In this document: piece after piece, positions 21,480-33,413 of the stretch
How the letters are laid out: each line of letters starts with the position of its first letter
How positions within the stretch are numbered: position 1 is the stretch's first letter
DNA from: Penium margaritaceum
Lineage: Eukaryota > Streptophyta > Zygnematophyceae > Desmidiales > Peniaceae
Reading direction: 5' to 3'
NCBI GenBank assembly: GCA_023375785.1
Contig: SZWC01025671.1
Span: forward strand, 1 to 34,327
Length of the DNA: 34,327 nucleotides
Notes under the pieces: generated by a model
Database searches by the model: none
What the model was told of the DNA's origin: nothing
The model's input: only the letters and a program-made list of their open reading frames with translations
Translations under genes and position numbers: made by a program

Positions 21480-22470
21480 TCCTTTGCGTTTGGCGAGCAA
21501 TGTCCTCCGCCAGAGGTGGGAGGAGGGAGGAAGCTTCCTCCTCTCCTCTCCATGTCCTTCCTGCCAATCGGGCGGTGGAAGGTGCTATCCTCCGTGACTA
21601 TGTGGCGCAGGCAACGCCACGGGATGGAAGGGGAGTCAGGAGACTCTCCCCTCAGCTACCCCTTGGCACTGTCTGCGTCATGGACGGGGAGGAGGGGGGG
21701 AGGGGGGGGACTCTCCCTTCACTATCCCCCTTTAGCGTCGTCGGCGTCATGGAAGGGGGAAAGAGGGACTTCTGTCCCTCTTCTCCCCATCAGTGTTGTG
21801 GGCGCCATTGGGAGGAGGGAGGGAGGCAGTCCATCCCTCTCCTCCCCTTCGGTGCCGTCGGCGCTGTGGGAGGGGGGGAGAGGGACTCCCGTCCCTCTCT
21901 TCCCCTTCGGTGCTGTTGGCGCCATGAAGAAGGGGGAGGGAGAGGGTCCGTCCCTCTCCTCCCTTTTGGCGCCATCCGCGCAGTGGAGGGGGGGGGGAGG
22001 GGAGGGAGGACGCCCCCTCTCCTCCCCTTGGCGCCGTCGGCGCTGTTAGAAGAGGGGAGAGAAAGGACATAATCTCTCTTCCCCTTGGCACCGTCGGCAC
22101 CATGGGAGGGGGGGGGGGAGTGGGAGGGGGAACGTTCCCTCTCCATCCCTTGGCACCATCGGTGCCGTGAGAGGAGGGGGGAGGGGGATGGCATCCCCTC
22201 TCCCCCCATTGGTGCCGTCGGCACCATGGGAGGGGAGGGGAAGAAGGGGAGGCGTCCCCTCTACCCCCCTTGGCCGTCGGCTCTCTTGAGAGGGGGGGGG
22301 GGAGGGGGAGGGAAAGCGCTCCCTCTCCTCCCCCGTAGGCCGTCGGCCGGAGTGAGAGAGGGAGGAGGGGGAGAACGTCTTGCCTCCCCCCCTTGCGCAC
22401 CGGCGAGGCCTTGGACGTGGGGGAGGGGGGTTTGCCTCCATCCTCCCCTTTGGGTGCTATCGGTGCCATG
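21480..22470 (+). repeat. GC-rich ~60-bp minisatellite with hairpin core
   Basis: About 15 degenerate units of roughly 55-75 bp. Each has a GGYRCC-GTC-GGYRCC core, then ATGGGAGGGG-like G-runs, then CCCTCTCCTCCCCTT. The core can fold: GGCACC-ATC-GGTGCC (22152-22166), GGTGCC-GTC-GGCACC (22211-22225), GGCGCC-GTC-GGCGCT (22030-22044), GGTGCC-GTC-GGCGCT (21851-21865). The G-runs could form G-quadruplexes. Long open frames on both strands (for example 270 codons, minus, 22559-21747) encode Pro/Ser/Gly/Arg low-complexity chains caused by the base composition; not called as genes. Confidence 0.85.
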
Positions 22471-23026
22471 GCCGCGTGGGGAGGGAGATGCTTGCTCCCC
22501 TCCTCACGTCTCCCGTCACCCGCCGGCCGGGTGGCGTTTCCTCTCAGAAAACCCCCCATTTTTTTCCTTTATTTGGCGGCCTGCCGGGTTGCTCGGTCTC
22601 ACGGGCTCTCGGCCTGTCGGGCTCTCAAGCGGGCGAGAAAGCTCATCCCGTTTTGCGAGGGTAGTCTTGCTGCGACAAAACTGCGCGAGAACTACATCGG
22701 CAGTCGGTCGTTTTTTTCTTTTTTTAAGCATTTGATCTACGGACGAAGTCATTCGTCATGTCCATCGAACGGGCAGCGCAAGTCGATTGGCTCTGATGCC
22801 AATGTAACTGAAGTGGTCCGTTTTGCGACTAACTGTAGAACCAAAACGTAGGCCCTCAGAAGAGTGAGCGAATGGTTGCCTCAGCTAATTTGGCTGAGAC
22901 AAACCGCGCCACCAATGGACGTAGCCGTCATAGGGCATTTTTGTAAACATACAACCTAATCCTACTTCTTCCACATGGCATTGCCACGCTGGAAACAGGA
23001 CCCTAGCGTCATTCTAGGAGTGGAGG

Positions 23027-23063
23027 AGGAGTGACGCGATGAATTTTCCATCGCGACACTCCT
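23027..23063. other. 14-bp hairpin with one A/A mismatch
   Basis: AGGAGTG and CGCGATG pair with CACTCCT and CATCGCG across a single A/A mismatch; the loop is 7 nt (23042-23048). CCTAG-CGTCATT-CTAGG lies just before it. Confidence 0.82.
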
Positions 23064-23096
23064 TTCGCCTCGAATCCGACCAAGGACTGTTTTCCA

Positions 23097-23122
23097 GGCT
23101 AGAGACAAACCAGACTCTAGCC
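23097..23122. other. 8-bp perfect hairpin
   Basis: GGCTAGAG (23097-23104) pairs with CTCTAGCC (23115-23122) around a 10-nt loop. Confidence 0.78.
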
Positions 23123-23233
23123 CATTATATTTTCCGGACTTTTGGCTCCTCGAAACTTGAGCCTCGAGTACCCTAAGCACCCGATAATTATTTGACGACC
23201 ATTTTTAATCCTAGAAATGGTCCGTACGCTACA

Positions 23234-26200
23234 GTTTCCCCCTCTGACCATTTGTGACTCGTATCATGAGTTGTCAATGTTGACCACAGATAGTGAAATT
23301 CTTTGGTCATGGTCAGTGACACATGCCTAATTTGGTTGGTCATTGTGCACGGTATCCACACCATTGCACTACGTATTGGAGGTCCTTTTACTTGCTCCTC
23401 AATAAATAGTATTCCCAAACCATTGTTTCCCCTTTTGACCATTTATGACTAGTATTACAAGTTGTCAACGTTAACCACACATAGTGCCATTCTTTGGCCA
23501 TTGTCAGTGACATATGCCTACTTTGGTTGGTCATTGTCCATGGTAGCCACGCCGGGCCACTGCTTATTGATGGTCTTTGTTCTTGCTAGTAGATAAACTG
23601 TGTTTCCTACTATTGTTTCCCCCTGTGACCATTTGTGCCTTGTATTATGGGTTGCCAGCATTGAACACACAGTGAAATTATCTGGTCATGGTCAATAACA
23701 TATGCCTACTTTGGTTGGTCTTTGTGCATGATAGCCACACCGTGCCAATACTTATTAAAGGTCTTTGTGCTTGCTAGTCAAAAACAAGTATTCTCAAACC
23801 ATTGTTTCTCCTTCTGATCATTTGTGACTTATGTTATGAATTGTCAACGTTGACCACAGATGGTGAAGTTATTTGGTCATGATCAGTGACATATGCCTAC
23901 TTTGGTTGGTCATTGTACACGGAAGCCACACCGTACCACAACTTATTAAAGGTTATTGTACTTGCTAGTCAATAACTAGTATTTTCAAACCGTTGTTCCC
24001 CCCTCTGACCAGTTGTGACTCACTTCAAGAGTTGTCAACGTTTACCACACATAGTGAAATTCTTTGGTCATGGGAAGTGACATACACCTACTTTGGTTGG
24101 TCATTCTGCATTGTAGCCATACAGAGTCACTAGTTATTTAAGGTCTTTGTTCTTTGGAAGCCACACTGTTCCACTACTTATTGAAGGTCTTTGTACATGC
24201 TATTTGATAACTAGTAACTACGGACCATTGTTTCCCCCTCTGACCATTTGTGACTCGTTTTATGGGTTGTCAACGTTGACCATCCATAGTGAAATTCTTT
24301 GGTCATGGTCAGTGACATATGCCTACTGTGGATGGTCATAAGTGCATGGTAGCAACACTGTGCCACTGCTTATTGAAGGTATTTGTTCATGCTATTTGAT
24401 AACTAGTATCTCCAAACCATTGTTTCCCCCCCCCCTCCCGACAATTTGTGACTCGTATTATGTGTTGTCAACGTTGACCACACGTGCTTAAATCATTTGG
24501 CAATGGTCAGTGACATATGCCTAATTTGGTTGGTCATTGTGCATGGTAGCCACACCATGCCACTACTTATTGAAGGTCTTTGTAGTTGCCAGTTGATTAT
24601 TAGTATTCCCAAACCATTGTTTCCCCCTCTCACAATTTGTGACTTGTATTATGAGCTGTCAATGTTGACCACCCATAGTGAAAATCTTTGGTCATGGTCA
24701 GTGCCATATGCCTACTTTGCATGTTCATTGTGCATGGTAGCCACACTGTGCCGCTACTTATTAAAGGTCTTTGAACATGCTATTTGATAACTACTATCCT
24801 CAAACCATTGTTTCCCCCTCCGACCATTTGTGACTCGTATTATGAGTTACCAATGTGGAACACACATAGTGAACTTCTTTGGTCATGGACAGTGACATAT
24901 GCCTACTTTGGTTGGTCATTGTGCATGGTAGCCACACCGTGCCACAACTTCTTTAAGGTCTTTGTACTTTCTAGTTGATAACTAGCATTCCTAAACCAAA
25001 TTTCCCCCTTTGACAACTTTTTACTCGTATTGTTATTTGTCAACGGTGACCACACATAGTGAAATTCTTTGGTCATGGTCAGCGACGTATGCCTACTTTG
25101 GTTGGTCATTGTGCATGGTAGCCACACTGTGCCCCTACTAATTGAAGGTCTCTGTACTTGCTAGTTGATAACTAGTATTCCCAACCCACTGTTTCACCCC
25201 CTGACCATCTGTGACTCGTATTATAAGCTGGCAACGGTGACGACACATAGTGAAATTCTTTGGTCATGATCAGTGACATATGCCTACTTTGGTTGTTCAT
25301 TGTGCATGATAGCCACACCGTGCCACTACTTATTGATGGTCTCTGTTTGCTAGTTGGGAACTAGTGTTCCCAAACCACTTTTCCTCCCTCTGACAATTTG
25401 TGACCTGTCTTATGAGTTATCAACGTTGACCACACAAAGTGAATTTCTTTGGTCATGGTCAATGACATATGCCTACTTTCGTTGGTCATAGTGCATGGTA
25501 GCCACACCGTGCCACTAGTTACTAAAGCTCTTTGTACTTGCTAGTCGATAACTAGTATTTGAAAACCATTGTTCCCCCCCTTTCACCATTTGTGATTCGT
25601 ATTATGAGTTGTCAATGATGACAACACATAGTGAAGTTCGTTGGTCATGGCTAGTGACATATGCCTACCTTGGATGGTCAGTGTGCATGGTAGCCAGGCC
25701 GTGCCACTACTTATTGAAGGTCTTTGTTATTGCTAGAAAAAAACTAATATTTCCAAACCATTATTTCCCCCTCTGACCAGTTGTGATTGGTATTATGAGT
25801 TGTCAACGTTGACCACACAGAGTGAGATGATTTGGTCATGGTCACTGACATATGCCTACTTTGGTTGGTCATTGTGCATGGTAGCCACACCAAGCCACTA
25901 CTAATTAAATGTCTTTGTAATTGCTACTTAATTGCTGGTATTCCCAAACTGTTGTTTCTCCTTATGACCATTTGTGACTTGTATTATGAGTTGTCAACGT
26001 TGACAACATATACTTTAATTCTTTTGTCTTGACTAGTACCATATGCCTACTTTGGTTGGTCATTGTGCATGGTAGCCACACTCTTCCACTTCTGATTGAA
26101 GGTCTTTGTACTTGCTAGTCAATGACCAGTATTTCCAACCCATTGTTTCCCCATCTGACCATTTGTGTCTCGTATTACGAGTCGTGAACGTTGACCATGC

Positions 26201-27160
26201 ATAGTCAAATTCATTGAGTTATGATCAGTTACATATGCCTACTTTGGTTTGTCATTATGCATGGTAGCCATATCGTGCTACTAATTATTGAAGGTCTTTG
26301 TGCTTGCTAGTTGATAACTAGTATCCTCAAACCATTGTTTCCCCCTTTGACCATTTGTGACTCATATTATGAGTTGTCAACGTTGACAGTACACAGTGAA
26401 ATTCCTCGGTCATGTTCAGTCACATATGCCTACTTTGGTCGGTCATTGTGCATGATAGCCACGCCATTCAAATACTTACTGAAGGTCTTTGTACTTGTCA
26501 GTTAATACATAGCATTCCCAAATCATTGTTTCCCCCGTTGACCATTTGTGACTCGTATTATGAGTTATCAACATTGACCACATGTATTTAAATTATTTGG
26601 TTATGGTCAGTTCCATATGCCTACTTTTGCTGGTCATTGTGCATGGTCGCCACACTGTGCCACTTCTTATTGAAGGTATTTGTACTTTCTAGTAGATAAC
26701 TAGTATTCTCAAACCATTGTTTCCCCCTCTGACCGTTATTGACTCGTATTATGTGGTGGTAACGTTGACCACACATAGTGAGATAATTTGGTCATGGTAA
26801 CTGACATATGCCTGCTTTGGTTGGTCATTGTGCATGTAGCCACGCCATGCCACTACTAAGTGAAGGTATTTGTACTCGCTAGTCGATAACTAGTATTCCC
26901 AAATCATTGTTTCACCCTCTGACCATTTGTGACTCATACTATCAGTTGTCAACGTTGACCACCCATGGTGAAATTATTTGGTCATGGTCACTAACTCTGG
27001 TTGGTCGTTGTGTATCGTAGCCACACCGTGCCACTACTTATTGCTAGTCAATAATTGGTATTCCTAACCCATTGTTCCCCCATCTGACCAGTTGTGTCTC
27101 GTATTATGCATTGTCAACGTTGACCCATCATAGTGAAATTCTTTGGCCATGGTCAATGAC
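23234..27160 (-). repeat. ~190-bp satellite array, minus orientation
   Basis: About 20 monomers, reverse-complemented relative to 1047-7151; TTTGGTTGG recurs at 24525 and 24907, two periods of 191 bp. A rare variant, CAGAGTCACTAGTTATT near 24125 with CAACGTTTACCACAC near 24035, mirrors variants at about 6065/6160 and 31437/31525, showing that the same higher-order order is present here inverted. Small ORFs follow the monomer period. Confidence 0.93.
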
Positions 27161-27275
27161 CATATGCCATGCACAATGACATATGACCATGGGCATATGT
27201 CATGGACCATGAGCATATGTCATTGACAATGGGAATATGCAATTGACCATGGGCACATGGTCATATATCACTGAC
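27161..27275 (-). repeat. CATATG 20-bp repeats at satellite inversion centre
   Basis: About five degenerate copies of TTGACCATGGGCATATGTCA (20 bp) lie exactly where the satellite changes from minus to plus orientation. This is the reverse complement of the unit at 12553-12598. The copies grade into satellite sequence on both sides (CCATGGTCAATGACC left, CACTGACCATGCACAA right). Confidence 0.85.
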
Positions 27276-30200
27276 CATGCACAACGACCAACCAAAGTAT
27301 GCATATGTCACTTACCATGACCAAAGAATTGCACTATGTGTGGTCAACGATGACAACTTATAACACAAGTCACAAATGGTCAGAGGGGGAAAAAGTAGTT
27401 TGAGAAGGCTAGTTTTAGACTAGCAAGTACAAAGACTTTAAATAAGTAGTGGCACGGAGTGGCTACCATACACCATGACCAACCAAAGTAGGCATGTGTC
27501 ACTGACCATGACCTAACAATGTCAATATGTGTGGTTAACGTTGAAAACTCATAATATGAGTCGCAAACAGTCAGAGGGGGGAATATCGTTTGGGAATACT
27601 AGTTATCGACTAGCAAGTACAAAGACCATCAATTAGTAGTGGTATGGTGTGGCTACATGTACAATGACCAACTAAAGCAGGCATATGTCACTTACCATGA
27701 CCAACGAATCTCACTATGTGTGGTCAACGTTACCAGCTCATAATACGTGTCACGAATGGTCAGAGGGCAAAACAATGGTTTGAGGGTACTAGTTATCGAG
27801 TAGCAAGTACAAAGACCTTCAATAAGAAGTGGCACGGTGTGGCCAACATGCACAATGACCAACCAAAGTAGGCATATGGAACTGACCATGACCAGAGAAT
27901 TTGACTATGTGTGGTCAAAGTTGACACCTCATCATACGAGTCACAAATGGTCAGAGGTGGAAACAATGGTTTGGGAATACTAGTTATCGATTGGCAAGTA
28001 AAAAGTCCTTCGATAAATCGTGGCACAGTGTAGCTGCCATGCACAATGACCAACAAAAGCAGGCACATGTCACTGACCATGACCAAATGATTTCACTATG
28101 GGTGGACAACGTTGACAACCCATAATTAGAGTCACAAATGGTCGAGGGAGGAAAACATGAGTTGAGAATACTAGTTATTGAATAGCAAGTACAAAACCTT
28201 TAAAACATAGTGGCACGGTGTGGCTACCATGCACAATGACCAACCAATATATGCATATGTCACTGACCATGACCAAATAATTTCATCATGTGTGGTCACC
28301 GTTCACAACTCATAATACGAGTCACAAGTGGTCGGAGGGGGAAGCAATGGTTTTGAAATACAATTCACCGACTAGCCAGTACAATGACCATCATTAAGTA
28401 GTCGCATTGTGTGGCTACCATGCACATTGACCAACCAAAGCAGGCATATGTCACTGACAATGACCAAATAATTTCACTATGTGTGGTCAACGTTGCCAAA
28501 TCGTAATACGAGTCACGAATAGCCAGGGGGACAAACAATGGTTTAAAAATACTGGTTATCAACTAGTAAGTACAAAGACCTTCAATAAGTAGTAGCACGG
28601 TGTGGCTACCATGCACAATGACAAACCAAAGTAGGCATATTTCATTGACCATAACCAACGAGTTTCACTATGTGTGGTCAACGTTGACGACTCATAATAC
28701 GAGACACAAATGGTCAGACGGGGAAACAATGGGTTGGGAACACTGGTTATTGACTAGCAAGTACAAAAACTTTCAATAAAAGGTGGCACGGTGTGGCTAC
28801 CATGCACAATGAGCAACCAAATTAGGCATATGGCACTGACCATGACCGAAGAATTTAACTATATGTTGTCAACATTGACAACTCATAATACAAGTCACAA
28901 ATGGTCAGAGGGGGAAACAATGGTTTTGGAATGAAAATCATCGACAAGCCAGTACAAAGACCTTCAATAAGTAGTTCCACGGTGTGCCTACCATACACAT
29001 TGACCAACCAAAGCAGGAATATGTCAGTGACCATGACCAAAGAGTTTCACTATGTGTGGTCAACATTGCCACATCATAATACGAGTCACAAATGGTCAGA
29101 GGGGCAAACAATGGGTTGAAGATATTGGTTATCAGTAAGCAAGTTCAAAGACCTTCAATGAGTAGTAGCACGGCGTGGCTACCATGCACAATGACCAACC
29201 AAAGTACGCATATGTCACTGACCATATGCTAACAATTTCAATATGTGTGTTCAACGTTGACGACTCATAATATGAGACACAAATGGTCAGATGGGGAAAC
29301 AATGGATTGGGAATATTGGTTACCGACTAACAAGTACAAAGACCTTTTATAAGAAGTGGCACGGCGTGCCTACCATACACAATGACCAACCAAAGAAGGC
29401 ATATGGCACTGACCATGACCAAAGAATTTAACTATATGTTTTCAACGTTGACAACTCCTAATACGAGGCATGAATGGCCAGAAGGGGAAACAATGGTTTG
29501 GGAATACCAGTTATTAACTAGAAAGTACAAAGACTTTCAGTAAGTAGTGGCACGGTGTGGCTATCATGCACAATGACCAACCAAAGTAGTCATCTGTCAG
29601 TGACCACGACCAAAGAATATCACTATGTGTGGTCAACGTTGACAGCTCATAATACGAGTCACAAAAGGTCAGAGGGGGATATAATGGTTTGGAAATAATA
29701 GTTTTTGTCTAGCAAGTACAACGAGCAGTGAGTAGTGGCACGGCATGGCTACCATGCACAATGACCACCCAAAATAGGCATATGTCACTAGCCATGACCA
29801 AATAATTGAACTGTGTGTGGTCAACGTTGACAACTCACAATACGAGTCACAAATGGTCAAAGGGGGGAAAATGCTTTGGAAATACTAGTTATCGGCTAGC
29901 AAGTATAAAGAACTTTAATAAGTAGTGGCATGATGTGGCTACTATGCACTATGACCAATCAAAGTAGGCATATGTCACTGACCATGACCAAAGAAAGTTA
30001 CTATGTGTGGTCAACGGTGACAACTCATAGTACAAGTCACAAATGGTCAGAGGGGGAAACAATGGTTTGGAAATATTAGTAATCGACTAGCAAGTAGAAA
30101 CACCCTGAAAGTGTAGTGGCACAGTGTGACTACCATGCACAATGACCATCCCAAGTAGGCATATGTCAGTGACCATGACTAAATAATTTCACTATGTGTC

Positions 30201-31779
30201 GTCAATGTTGCCAACTCATATTACGAGTCACAAATGGTCAGAGGGGGAAACAATGGTTTTGTGAATACTAGTCATAAATTAGCAAGTTCAAAGACCTTCA
30301 ATTAGTAGTGGCACAGTGTGGCTACCATGCACAACGACCAACCAAAGTAGGCATATATGACTGACCATGACCAAAGAATTTCACTATGTATGGTGGACGT
30401 TGACAAATCATAATACGAGTCAGAAATCGTCAGAGGGGGGAACATGAAGTGAGAACACTAGTTATCAACTAGCAAGTACAAAGACCTTAAAGAAGTAGTG
30501 GCACGGTGTGGCTACCATGCACAATGAGCAACCAAAGTAGGCATTTGTCACTGACCATGACCAAGGAATTTCACTATGTGTGGTCCACGTTGATAGCTCA
30601 TAGTACGAGTCACAAATGGTCAGAGGGGGAAACAATGGTTTGGGGATAATAGTTATCACCTATCATGTTCAAAGACCTTTGATAAGTAGCGGCACAATTT
30701 GACTAACATGCACAATGACCATCCAAAGTAGGCATATGTCACTGACCATGACCAAAGATTTTCACTATGGATAGTCAACGTTGACAGCTCATAATACGAG
30801 TCACAAATGGTCACAGGGGGAGACAATGGTTTTGGTAATACTAGTTATCGACTGGCAAGTAAGAAGACCTTCAATAAGCAGTGGCGCGGCAAGGCTACCA
30901 TGCACCAAAGTAGGCATACGTCACAGACCATGACCAGATAATCACACTATGTTTGGTCAACCTTGATTACTCCTTATACGAGTCACAAATGGTCAAAGGG
31001 TAAACAATGGTTAGGGAATACTAGGTATCAATTAGCAAGCACAGAGATCTTCAAAACGTAGTGGCAAGGTGTGGCTGCACAATGACCAACCAAAGTAGAC
31101 ATATGTCACTGACCATGAGCAAAGAATTTCACTATGGGTGGTCAATGTTGACAGCTCATAATACAAGTCACAAAAGGTTGGAGGGGGGAAACAATGATTT
31201 GGGAATACTAGTTATCAAATAGCAAGTAAAAAGAGCTTCAAGAAGTAGTGGTATGGTGAGGCTACCACGCACAATGACCAACCAAAGTAGACACGTGTCA
31301 CTGAGCATGACCAAAGAATTTCACTGTATGTGGCCAAATTTGACAACTCATCTCACGAGCCACAAATGGTCAGAGGGGAAAACAATGGTTTGGAAACACT
31401 AGGTGTCAAATAGCAAGCACAAAGACCTCCAATAGCTAGTGACTCTGTGTGGCTACCATGCACAATGACCAACCAAAGAAGGCATATGTCACTGACCATG
31501 ACCAAATAATTTCACTATGTTTGGTAAATGTTGGCAACTCTTTAAGTGAGTCACAACTGGTCAGAGGGGGAAACAATGGTTTGGGAATACTAGTGATTGT
31601 ATAGCAAGTACAAATACCTCTAATAAGTAGTGGTACGGTGTGGCTAACATGTACAATGACCAACCAAAGTAGGCTTATGTCACTGATCATGACCAAATAA
31701 TTTCACTACGTGTGGTCAACGTTGACAATTCATAATATAATTTACAAATGGTCAGATGGGGAAACAATAGTTGGGGAAT
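27276..31779 (+). repeat. ~190-bp satellite array, plus orientation (block R)
   Basis: About 23 monomers in the same orientation as block L. Diagnostic variants match block L in order: TTGAAATACAATTCA at 28346 and 1430; AATAGTTTTTGTC at 29697 and 3550; TTGATTACTCC/TCT near 30963 and 5400; TAGTGACTCTGTG at 31437 and 6070; TTGGGGAATG at 31771 and TTGGGGAATA near 6406. The block ends at the last of these, within GGGGAAACAATAGTTGGGGAAT. Small ORFs are monomer-periodic and not genes. Confidence 0.93.
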
Positions 31780-32160
31780 GTCAGAAGAATGCAATGACCA
31801 AGGATGCCAGGAGCAGAAGCGAGCAGAAGCACAAAAGCATGTGGGAGCAAGATAGCAGAGCGGCGGGAGCAGAAAGGCGAGGGAGATCCCAAGGATTTAG
31901 TCGCGGGAGCTCGAGAGAGGCGAGACACCGAAACGTCGAGGTAGACAGAGGGGAGGGAGAGATGACGGAAACGAAGCAAGGTGAGTGATGCGCCAAGGGT
32001 GAGCGAAGGGTCGAGAGTGACAAAGCGAAGAGAGAGTTGCGACTGGTGGGTGAAGGCGGTAGGAGCGAGAGGAGAGCAGAGCGAGAACACGGCGGCAAGG
32101 CCGCGGAACCAAAGGGAGCAGGATGGACAGAACTGGTCTGGGTAGCTCAAGGGAATGAAC
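31780..32160. other. Purine-rich unique stretch
   Basis: The plus strand is strongly G/A-rich (GAG, AAG and GCGAG clusters), which leaves frames open on both strands (e.g. 150 codons, minus, from 32204 into the satellite). No domain or initiation context supports a gene. It could be the upstream region of the TATA box at 32169, or LTR-like sequence; no TG...CA ends were found. Confidence 0.45.
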
Positions 32161-32168
32161 ATCCTTGG

Positions 32169-32177
32169 TATAAAAGG
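32169..32177 (+). promoter_or_regulatory. TATA box candidate
   Basis: TATAAAAGG is a canonical TATA element, lying after a purine-rich stretch and before a short non-repeat region. No plus-strand gene follows within the window, so if active it may serve a non-coding or retroelement transcript. Confidence 0.4.
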
Positions 32178-32426
32178 ACAGAACAGGACAAAGCAGTAAA
32201 GCAACGGCCTCTATTCGCTAGCCGGACGCGAGTGACATATGTCACGTTATTAGGGGATGCCTTGACTGTCGGTCAAACGGTCATAGACCCTTTTTGTCCG
32301 TTGGTCAATTGGTTCGGTGCTGGCCCGGAACCGTTATTGAGAACTCAGAGTAACCCAATGGATGATCCGTCTCACTGCCAGACTTATTTCTGACCACCCC
32401 CTTCAATCTGGCAGAGAGAGAGGATG
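32178..32426. other. Unique stretch with palindrome and pentaloop hairpin
   Basis: Contains a 14-bp perfect palindrome GTGACATATGTCAC (32232-32245), which resembles the satellite's CATATGTCAC, and the hairpin TTGAC-TGTCG-GTCAA (32262-32276), the same class as in 17184-21070. GGTTC and GGAAC pair around 32313-32334. No gene is seen. Confidence 0.5.
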
Positions 32427-33413
32427 TTACCTGTGTGAGTATTTGCGCTTCTCATCTTCTGCTGGATGGTCTAATCCACGGGTTAGGAAAAAGTTGTACC
32501 ACATGGCACTTAGATTGTCTGGGTGCCTGGTCAGAGTCAGATGGTGGCTGCCGTCAGTGATAGTTTGGAGTGCTGCACGAACTTGGTGGTTGACGTTGGT
32601 ATACCTCTGGGTCCGTGCTGCAGTGGTAATGAGAGGTCCAATGTACGGAGGAGGACCCAGGAGAGTATCTGTCACCCCAACTCCATGAAGGAACTCTGGA
32701 AAGAGGAGGTCCAGGACTTCAGCAATCCAGCGGTCCACGGACTCTGAATTGCCATACACGGAGTATGCAGGGAGGACATTGACGCATGCTGTGAGGGGAG
32801 GGATAACGGTACGATTGTTGGGGGTACTTCTGATCCAGTTCTTCCACCAAGCCTGCTTGCGAATGTTGTTCCAGAGAAGAGGACCTGTGCGAGGCTCCAG
32901 GAGCAGAGGATGGTACGATACATGTAGGAGGGGTTGGAGCTGTGTGCACATAAACCTAAGTGTTTGGTGGTAAACAGGAGAGTGTGGCTGAGGAAAGGGC
33001 TGTTGTTTGTAGTGTCTGAGTAGGAGTGCGTCAGCCCAATACTCCATTTGGGTGTTCCAGTTCCTGGCTTATAAGAGGATTATTTCACTCAACGTAGTTC
33101 TGTTGTCCCCAAATTCAGCCAGGATGGAGAGTTGCTGTCCGGGATGAGCCATGACGGCTGATGGAGGTGATGGGAAACGCAGATGCAGATGATGATGGCA
33201 GAGGAATGTGCTGTATTGATGTGGCTGGCGGGTCCGTGTGTCAAGTAGATGTGGAGGAGGGTTCACTGTGAAGGCAGAATGTCGTGAAGCACGCGACATA
33301 ACCGGGCAGAGCAGTATGCCGGGCGGAAGATGAAGGCGGTCGAGGGAATGATGAGTTGTGGAATGGGCACAGGGGCAAAACCACGTGCACTGAGGAAGTT
33401 TCGGCGTAGGCAC
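32427..33413 (-). pseudogene. Broken ORF, possible retroelement C-terminal part
   Basis: The best coding candidate in the window. A 206-residue minus-strand frame (33047 to 32427) rich in Trp, Pro, His and Leu, with segments such as MEYWADALLLRHYKQQPFP, LLWNNIRKQAWWKNWI and LPAYSVYGNSESVDRW, has the composition of a globular protein, unlike the low-complexity frames elsewhere. The same frame continues upstream to 33413 with one interruption, a TAA at 33071-33069; LSILAEFGDNRTTLSEIILL lies just before the stop and ARNWNTQ just after it. About 328 codons are thus in one frame with a single nonsense codon. I do not recognise the family with certainty. The Trp-rich pattern is reminiscent of regions after the reverse transcriptase in non-LTR elements, but no catalytic motif (such as a YXDD box) is present in the window, so this is a guess. 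Alternatives: two exons, or a stop that is real. Confidence 0.45.

Larger units (their letters stand above)
22471..23233. other. Unique GC-rich to mixed stretch before the satellite
   Basis: About 760 bp without tandem repeats or recognisable genes. It holds T7CT7 at 22711-22725, the inverted repeat CACCCG-CCGGC-CGGGTG (22517-22533), and two strong hairpins listed separately. ORFs are short and shadow the neighbouring minisatellite. The boundary with the satellite at 23234 cuts the monomer within GTTTCCCCCTCTGACC. Confidence 0.6.

Noticed and set aside
21747..22559. 270-codon Pro/Gly/Ser-rich ORF on the minus strand
   Set aside because: Open because of GC-rich, stop-poor minisatellite composition; plus-strand frames over the same DNA are similarly long.
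17184..23233. LTR retrotransposon or DNA transposon with defined ends
   Set aside because: I found no long terminal repeats, terminal inverted repeats or target-site duplications at the block borders, and no transposase or polyprotein motif.
31752..32204. 150-codon minus-strand ORF
   Set aside because: Runs from a purine-rich stretch into the satellite; composition artefact with no domain.
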